This document shows positions 20,201 to 29,200 of a stretch of 64,000 bases of DNA, piece after piece. The position numbers and the translations under genes are program-made. Positions within the stretch are counted from its first letter, which is position 1. Every line of letters begins with the position of its first letter. The notes beneath the pieces were generated by a model, which saw only the letters and a program-made list of their open reading frames with translations, was not told the DNA's origin and searched no databases. Source of the DNA: Calvatia gigantea (lineage: Eukaryota > Basidiomycota > Agaricomycetes > Agaricales > Lycoperdaceae); assembly GCA_025093985.1 (NCBI GenBank), contig JACAAK010000010.1, forward strand, positions 273,501 to 337,500, read 5' to 3'.

Positions 20201-23200
20201 CCGCTCTTACCCGGACTATACTTTATATTTTATTTACCATTCGCTCTCACCCGCTCTCCCCCGTCTCCCCCGCTCTCCATTCTTACTATTATGTCTGACG
20301 TTAATTTCCGATTATCCTCCTTGTACATTTCTCCGGTCGTCATACCTACTCCCGTTTCCCTTGCAATCCCTTTTACCGTTCATATCGTTCCTGTTTCACC
20401 TTATTCCTTTTAGCTAGTTGCATTCCCGGTGTTTTTATCTAGCGGCCATACCTGGCCCGCACCTGAAGTCGTAGTAGTTTCCTTTTGTATAACCACACTT
20501 CCTCGCGTATATAAACCGTAGCTACTTCGCCTGTAATCCTCAGTCTGAAATCTACTTAGCGACACGCTACTTCTATCTTACCTCTGTCTCTGTCTCTGTC
20601 TCCGCCTCTGACTCTGCCCTCGTCCCTTATTCTGAAGTTAGGACCACCCGTCGGCAGGAGGGCGCAACACATATGTTGAAGCCACGGTCCTCCCGAGTTC
20701 GCCCGCTTCGTCCACCTTCGTCCGCATCCACGCATCATTCCGGGCGTCTAGACTCCGGTCGTCTCACCTGCGTGACCTGCGCTTAACAGTATTTCAGACT
20801 CCCAACTCCTGCTGTCGATTTCTATTCCTTCACTTACTATGGCTACATTTGTCAGAACTAAGACTGGCGCAACTGTTCGTCGGTCCCTTCGCAACAATCC
20901 CAAACGAACCCCTTCATCAACCCAATCCACCCCCAGAACTCAGAGATCGAAACGGTCCCACCTATCCGTTCCAGGCGACTTCCCGCAAAACTCCCCTAAC
21001 CCCTTCGCAGAGCCGATCTGGGAGGAACTTCCCGAACATAGCTCCGGCCCACATCGGGGCCTGAATAGTGGAAACAGCGTAGGCGGCACAGTTCCACCTG
21101 GAGATCCTGGCTACCCTGGTGGTGGTGACTATGGTATTAATGATGAAGACAACTATGGCGATGACCAGAACGATGGTCTAGAATATGCCGATTACCCTTA
21201 CCCCAATCCTGATGATGGTGGAGGCGATGGGCCTGGAGGCGATGACGAACCCGAGGAACCATCGGACGATGATGACGATGGTGATAATGAAACAAGCACT
21301 AGTGAGCCGCGCAGCTGTCGGGGACTTGATCGCCCTCTGGCCCGCGCTATTAGATCCCTCGCTAACGCCATAGACGATCGTGCCCGCTCTCAGCCGCCCC
21401 AGCCTCCTCGACCTCCCCGTACTAAGGCCCGCGAACCCGAACCATTCAGCGGTGCCAACCCCGATGACCTTCCTCGCTTCCTTTTCCAATGTCGACTCTA
21501 CTTCCGCGCCAACCCTACACAATTCACATCTGATACCACCAAGGTCAACTTCGCCCTCACCTTCCTCACTGACGTCGCTCTTCGCTGGTTTGAAACTGGC
21601 ATCGACCAGGAAGAGACTCAAGGCATATCCCATGCCTGGTCCACCGACTGGGATGAGTTCACCACTGAGCTCAAGACCAACTTCGGTGTAGCCGACCTGA
21701 AGGGCGAATCGGCCGAACTCCTGGAGAATCTAAAGATGAAGCACGGTGAGAAGATCACCACCTATAACGTCAAATTCATGCGGCTCTCGTCCCGACTTCG
21801 ATGGGGCGATGACGTCCTCTGCTACCGCTACTACAAAGGCCTCCCTGATCGTCTCCAAGACGCCCTCTCTTCTCGCCCCAATGGCAAGCCCACCTCGTTC
21901 AACGAAATGCGTGAAGCAGCCATCATCCTCGATAATCGCTATTGGGAACGTCAACGCGAGAAGACCCGTGCGAAGGAAGCGGCCGAATCAGCATCCGCTT
22001 CTCTCAACAGGAAGTTGGGTAACAACCCTGGACCTTCCTCGAACAAGGCCAGCAGCAACAACAACAACAGCAACAACAGCAACAGCAACAACAACAACAG
22101 CAACAGCAACAAGCCCAACCACAGCAGCAGCAAGGGCAACACCTCGAACAAACCCGCCAACACTACCCCATCCTCCTCCACACCCGCCAAATCGTCCTCC
22201 CCCGCTAAACCCGACTTATCCGACAAACTCGGCAAGGACGGCAAGCTGACTACCGAAGAACGCAAGCGCCGCCTCGACAACAACCTCTGCCTGTTCTGTG
22301 GCAACGCCGGCCACAAGGTTAGCAAGTGTAGGAAGAAAGCCGCTTCGACTGCAAAGGCTGTCGCCCGCAAGGCCGAAGTAGTTGGGGAGAGCTCTGAAAA
22401 GAGCTCGGAAAAATGAGTGGCGGTCCTCAGGACTCTGCACAGGCTGAGGATCGCGTTGAACTCACCTGTGCCACAGAGTGTTTTCGACTCAACGCTTCCG
22501 CTCTTTCTAACCCCAATTCCCTGCAGCTCTATCTCACTTCCCCTTCTGTTTCTTCATCCGCTTCATCCGATCTCGTCCGCTTCAAGGCTCTTGTTGATAG
22601 TGGGTCTACCCATTGCTTCGTGGACTCTGACTTTGTACATTTGTATGATCTCCCGACCACGCCCATTCCTCCTATTGAACTTCGTCTCTTTGATGGCTCG
22701 TCTAATGCGTACATTACTGAACTAGTGAAGCTTCCTGTTACCTTTGACTGTGGTGAATCTATGACTCTGGACTTTTACGTCACCCGGCTTGACTCTTCTT
22801 GCTCTGTGGTTCTTGGATATAACTGGCTCACCTGCTACAATCCGTCGATTGACTGGGTTCTGGGCCATATCACTTTCCGACCGCTTCAGCCTGAACTTCC
22901 TGCCACTTCTGCTCGCAGTGCGTCCATTCCAGTCGCACCTGCATCCTCTGCGGCGTCCGCTTCAGCCGCCCCATCTGTCACCTCACAGTCTTCACCATCT
23001 GCTTCTTCTGCCACTTCTGTTACGGGCACGGTTGACGCGGCTCGTCCGCACGTCTCACTGGTTAACGCCACCGCCTTCCTCCGTGCCTCTCGCCTCCCTG
23101 GTTCAGTTCAGTATAGCCTCAATCTCAACGACCCATCTATAACAGCTTCCTCCGCCTCTGTTGAGGAGCCTCAGGACGACTGGTCCCATATTCCGGAAGA

Positions 23201-26200
23201 GTACCGCGATTTTGCTGACGTCTTCAGTAAAATGAAGGCTGACAAGCTTGCCCCGCATCGGCCGTACGACCTTCAGATCAATCTCGAAGAAGGTGGCCAA
23301 CCACCAGTTGGTACCATCTATTCCCTATCTCAGGTTGAACTAGAGGCTCTACGCGAATTCATTGACGAAAACCTTGCTATCGGATTCATCCGCCCCTCCA
23401 ACTCCCCTCACGGAGCCCCTGTCCTCTTTGTCAAGAAAAAGGATGGTTCGCTCCGTTTATGCGTCGATTTCCGAGGTCTCAACCGCATTACCAAGAAGGA
23501 TCGCTACCCCCTTCCTCTCATATCCGACCTACTCGATTCGCCCCGCAAAGCCCGCATCTATACCAAGATTGACCTACGCCACGCTTATCACCTCGTCCGC
23601 ATCGCAGAAGGTGACGAATGGAAAACGGCCTTCCGAACCCGCTATGGATCGTTCGAATGGCTCGTTATGCCTTTCGGCCTTACCAATGCACCTGCCGCCT
23701 TCCAGCGGTTCATGAATGACATCTTCAAAGATCTCTTAGATGTCTGCGTTACGGTCTATCTTGACGACATACTCATCTATTCCGACGACATCAGCGTACA
23801 CCGCAAGCAAGTCCGCGAGGTTCTCAAGCGGCTTAGGCAGAACGGTCTCTACGCCCGCGCGGATAAGTGCGAATTCGAGTCTGACACGGTTGAATATCTT
23901 GGTTACGTTCTTTCCCCTGATGGTCTCAAGATGTCTGAGGACAAGGTCAAGATTATCCAAGACTGGCCAGAACCGAAGAAGATCAAGGACATACAGTCCT
24001 TCTTAGGTTTCGCCAATTTCTATCGTCGCTTCATTTATAACTACTCTGACATTGTAGTTCCTCTCACCCGCCTTACCCGCAAGGGTATTCCTTGGAACTT
24101 CAATGATAAATGTCAAGAGGCTTTCCAATCATTGAAGGACGCTTTCACCTCTGCTCCTATCCTGACCCACTGGATCCCTGATGCTCAAATCATCGTCGAG
24201 ACAGACGCATCTGACTACGCGCTAGCCGCCATCCTCTCTATCGTCACTGAGGATGGTGAAGTTCACCCCATGGCTTTCCATTCCCGCACATTCACTTCGG
24301 CCGAGTCGAACTACGACACACATGACAAGGAACTACTGGCTATCTTTGAAGCCTTTAGGATCTGGCGGCATTATCTTGAAGGTGCTCCCCTTCCTATTGA
24401 CGTGGTCACTGATCATAAGAATCTGGAATACTTCTGCACCACTAAAATCCTCACCCGCCGTCAAGCTCGCTGGTCCGAATTCTTGTCACAGTTCAATCTC
24501 ACCATCCGCTTTCGCCCCGGCCGACTTGGTACGAAGCCCGACGCTTTAACTAGACGATGGGACGTCTACCCTAAAGGGGGGAATAATGGCTACGCTACGG
24601 TCAATCCTCACAACTTCCGTCCAGTCTTTACTCATGAACAACTCGCAGCCTCCGTCCGCGCTACTTATCTTTATACCCCTTCCCTTCGCGCAGCCACGAT
24701 CATTGACCTCGATCAGCTGCATTCCGACATCCTTTCATCTCTTCCGCAAGACCCGACTGCGGCTCAACACCTAGCCAAACCCGAAGGACGCTGGATTGTA
24801 GATTCGTCCGGTTTTCTCCGCCTTGACGACAGGATCTACGTTCCCAATGTTGACAATCTTCGACTTCGCGTTCTACAGTACAAGCACGATCACATCCTTT
24901 CTGGACACTTCGGTCAGAACAAGACTCTGGAGTTAGTCCGACGTGATTACACTTGGCCCGAAATCCGCACGACAGTCAAAGATTTCTGCAAATCCTGCGT
25001 CACCTGCATGCGCTCTAAGCCACAACGACACCGACCTTATGGAAACCTCAAGCAGCTCCCCATTCCTGAACGGCCATGGAACTCTATCTCTATGGACTTC
25101 ATCGAGAAACTTCCCACATCTTCCGGCTACGACACTATCCTTGTTATCGTTGATCGCCTTACCAAGCAATCTTTGTTCATTCCCACTCACGACACCATCA
25201 CCTCGGCCGAACTCGCCCGCCTATTCGTCATTCATGTATTCTCGAAACATGGCGTTCCCGAACATGTTACGTCCGATCGCGGCTCCGAATTCGTTTCGCA
25301 CTTCTTCCGCTCGCTTGGACAAGCACTGGACATGAAGTTACACTTCACCTCCGGGTATCACCCTGAGGGCGACGGACAAACCGAACGGACTAACCAGACT
25401 CTCGAGCAATACCTCCGCGTCTACTGCAACTACCAGCAGGACAACTGGGCTGAGTTACTGCCACTAGCTGAGTTTGCCTATAACAATGCTCCTAGTGCCA
25501 CTACTGGTGTCTCCCCATTCTTCGCTAATAAAGGCTATCATCCCAACATCACAGTCTACCCGGAACGCGACTTGGTGTCCGCACGCGCACGTCAATTCGT
25601 CGTCGACCTCGATGAACTCCACACAGTACTCAAATCCGAGATCAAGCAAGCTCAAGAACGGTACCAGTCATCCGCTGATACCCGCCGGACACCCGCACCT
25701 AACTTCACAGTTGGGCAAAAGGTCTTCGTTAAGGCGCAGTTCTTCCGCATGACTCGACCGTCGAAGAAACTCTCGGAAAAGTATTTGGGTCCTTATGAGA
25801 TTATCGCTCAACCCGGTTCCGTTTCTTATACTCTATGCTTACCTGACTCAATGCGTGCTGTTCACCCAGTATTCCACGTTTCGATGCTTGAACCTGCCAC
25901 ACCTAACCCATTTGACGGCCGCTCTGACCCGCCTCCTCCGCCCGTTGAAGTCGAAGGCGAGCCGGAGTACGAAATCGCCCGCATTGTTGACTCGAAGATC
26001 GACCGTCGACGTGCCTGCAAGTTATTATACAAGGTCATTTGGTTGGGTTATGAGGATACTGAAGAAGAGTCTTCTTGGCTGCCTGCTACTGAATTAGAGC
26101 ATGCAGCTGAACTTGTGGCAGATTTCCATACAGCTTATCCTGCTAAGCCTGGTCCCTTGCGTTCTTTGTAACACTTAATGGACTTATTTTCACTCTTATT

Positions 26201-29200
26201 CATGGACAGACCTTTTTTTTATTATTATTGGACATGCAACTTTATTAAACATCAAAATCACGAGGAGCGAGGAAAGCCGCGTTCACCCGCACACCCTCAA
26301 TCCTCATGCTGGCCCCCTTCCACACCCTCTTCCGCACCGTCTTCTTTTTCTCCGCTCTCCTCCGCACTTTCTTCACTTCCTTCCTCTCCACTACTACCGT
26401 TTCCCTTCTCTTCCTCATCCAAGTCCATCTGCTCACCCCCTTGTCGCACCGGTCGCGACGGCCCCTCACCCCGGTCCTCGATGTCGATGTCACCCGCCTC
26501 ATCCACATGCCGTCGGATATCCGCACCAGGCAGCCGTTCTGCAATCTGTCCTGGACGTTCAGTCCTTCCTGTGTGCTGAGGATCCCGTTGACTCACCACC
26601 AGGCCGAGGGCGCGGAACTCCTCTCCATTTGCAATGGTCTCCCTCAAGATAGCAGCCGAATTGCGGGTATCGTGTTCTCGGTATCGGGACTCGTGTGCCA
26701 TCCACGCGTTCTGCTGACGCAATAAAACGATGATTTCGTTGAGGCATAGGGTGTTCTCTTCAAGTGCGGTCGCGAATCGGTCGAGATGTCGCGCGAGGAC
26801 GTGGGGATTCGAGACCTTGGCACTTCCACCCGGCGGCTCACACTTTCGCTTGCCCTTGACGCAAGTCGCACATTTGGTGGTAACCCGGCTAAGGACTTCT
26901 CAGCTTAATATTCAACAGGAAGAGGCCGCACTTACTTGGAGCGGGTCTGTCCGGGTTGACACCTGATACCCATGTCGATGCAGCGCTTGCAGGGGTTGTC
27001 CCCACCCATGGGAACGCGCACCTGCAGCTGAACCTCCTCCTCTTCCTCCTCGTCCAACGACCCCGGCGCATCGTCCTCTTCGTCCGAATCCTCCACCCTC
27101 GGCCGTTTCCTCAATCAGCTGGGACCCGCTACCGGTTCCTCCCGGGCCTTCCCCTTCCTACGTCGTCGTTCCTCCGCATTCTCCTCCTCTTGCTCCTCCC
27201 TTTTCTTACGTGCCGCCTCCTCAAGCCGCTTCTTCCGCTCGTCACGTTTCTTCGCCTCCTCTCATTTCCTCTCCTCATCGCGCCTCTTCCTCTCCTCCTC
27301 TTCGCGCTTCTCCCTATCCGCTCTTTCTTTGGCTTCAGCGGCGGCGAGGTCCGCAATCAACCTGCGCTCGTCCTCTTCCTCCTGCTCGCGCTGAAGTCTG
27401 GCACATTCACGTTTCTCCTCGAGTTCGGCTTGTAGTTGGGCAGCGGTCTTGGGAGGCATGGTGGTAGTTGGAGGTCAAGAGGCAAGCAAAGGAAAATTTT
27501 CAAAAGTGTGGATCTTATACCCGCATCAAATTTTTCAACTCCGTTTCCCACGACACCTTCATGGCCTCGAGGGCTCGGCCCTAAGGGGGGAATACTGTCA
27601 CAACCCGTACACGCGCTCACCCGCTTCACCCGCTCTTACCCGGACTATACTTTATATTTTATTTACCATTCGCTCTCACCCGCTCTCCTCCATCTCCCCC
27701 ACTCTCCATTCTTACTATTATGTCTGACGTTAATTTCCGATTATCCTCCTTGTACATTTCTCCGGTCGTCATACCTACTCCCGTTTCCCTTGCAATCCCT
27801 TTTACCGTTCATATCGTTCCTGTTTCACCTTATTCCTTTTAGCTAGTTGCATTCCCGGTGTTTTTATCTAGCGGCCATACCTGGCCCGCACCTGAAGTCG
27901 TAGTAGTTTCCTTTTGTAGAACCACACTTCCTCGCGTATATAAACCGTAGCTACTTCGCCTGTAATCCTCAGTCTGAAATCTACTTAGCGACACGCTACT
28001 TCTATCTTACCTCTGTCTCTGTCTCTGTCTCCGCCTCTGACTCTGCCCTCGTCCCTTATTCTGAAGTTAGGACCACCCGTCGGCAGGAGGGCGCAACACA
28101 TACGTTGAAGCCACGGTCCTCCCGAGTTCGCCCGCTTCGTCCACCTTCGTCCGCATCCACGCATCATTCCGGGCGTCTAGACTCCGGTCGTCTCACCTGC
28201 GTGACCTGCGCTTAACACTCACTTGCTAAATACATTTATAAAAATAGTTGTTAGCTATTCGGCCTGTAAGAAATAACAGGTGACTTACAAGCTGAATATG
28301 TTACAGACATGCCAATGGTAATCTAACTTGAGGAAAATAACACTATGTTACTTACTCGCTGAAAATATTTACAAGAGTACTCATAAGTAAGCCAGCTTTA
28401 AAAATTGGCCACAAATAACTTACTTGCTATAGGTATTTACAGGTAAACAGTCAGCAATTCAATATATCACAAGAAACACAGAACTTACATCCTAAGTATG
28501 TTTCCAAGAGTTTCCATCAACACATTAGTTATAGCTTCCAATCCTCTTACATACCTCCTAAAGAAAATGCTCTATCAAATTTTTGTTCCCAAAAAAATTA
28601 TTTATCACATACTGTTTCACTCTGTAGACACTTAGCTCAAGTTTCCATACCATAGTTGCTAAACCCAACTCACATACTTCTCAGTTTTTCAGTTAGCACC
28701 ACCATATTGTAAAAAATGGCTTTCTACTCACATTCTAAATGTGTTATCATTCCAATGTTCCCTGTAAGTAAAATAAAGCACTCATACATAGTCCTGCTCA
28801 TTCTCACTCCAGGTAGATGTCTATTATTCTCATGTCAGTGAATGAAAATCCCCTTAGGGCAGATAAAGTTTTCATTACCTTGTATAATTTCCTTTGTGCT
28901 TACCTGCCACTGTCATGTTGCACTTGAATGTTGGCTCAGAGTGGATCAGGTTAACCTACATAGGCATGGGGGAACCATTGCAAACAGTCATGTACCAAAT
29001 CCCCCTTCAGGAACATCTATCACATAAAAACCTTCACCTTTAAAAAGGATTCTACAAACCACCGCACCACGTCCTGACAACGTAGTCAACCTAGTGTGGG
29101 CCTCAGCAGTGATCTCATCGGACATTGTGAACACATACCCCTTTGCTGCATATGCAATGTGCAACTCGGGGCTAACCTCCTGAGCCCAAACAAATAAGGT

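Larger units (their letters stand above)
20162..28222 (+). mobile_element. Element C: young, apparently intact Ty3/gypsy chromovirus in the microexon array
   Basis: The element spans 20167-28217 with perfect 5-bp target duplicates CTCAC (20162-20166 and 28218-28222). LTRs are 622 bp each with only 5 differences that I can see, so insertion is recent. Order: 5' LTR, self-primer site, gag, pol, an antisense intron-containing gene, polypurine tract AAGGGGGG near 27583-27590, 3' LTR. Gag and pol are uninterrupted. It lies antisense to the microexon gene. Its GC content and codon use differ sharply from the AT-rich surroundings. It is a different family from A/B and N. Confidence 0.96.

Noticed and set aside
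20556..20738. Small minus-strand frames in the LTRs of element C (also 27985-28167)
   Set aside because: They are identical because the LTRs are, and lie across the promoter and transcript start; no coding signal.
22050..22140. Microsatellite in gag of element C
   Set aside because: The AAC/AGC repeat is in frame and encodes an Asn/Ser linker in Gag; it needs no separate feature.
26245..26544. Other minus-strand frames beside the antisense gene of element C
   Set aside because: They are shifted readings of the same charged, repetitive sequence; only the frame joined by the 26935-26889 intron gives the paired cysteine motifs.
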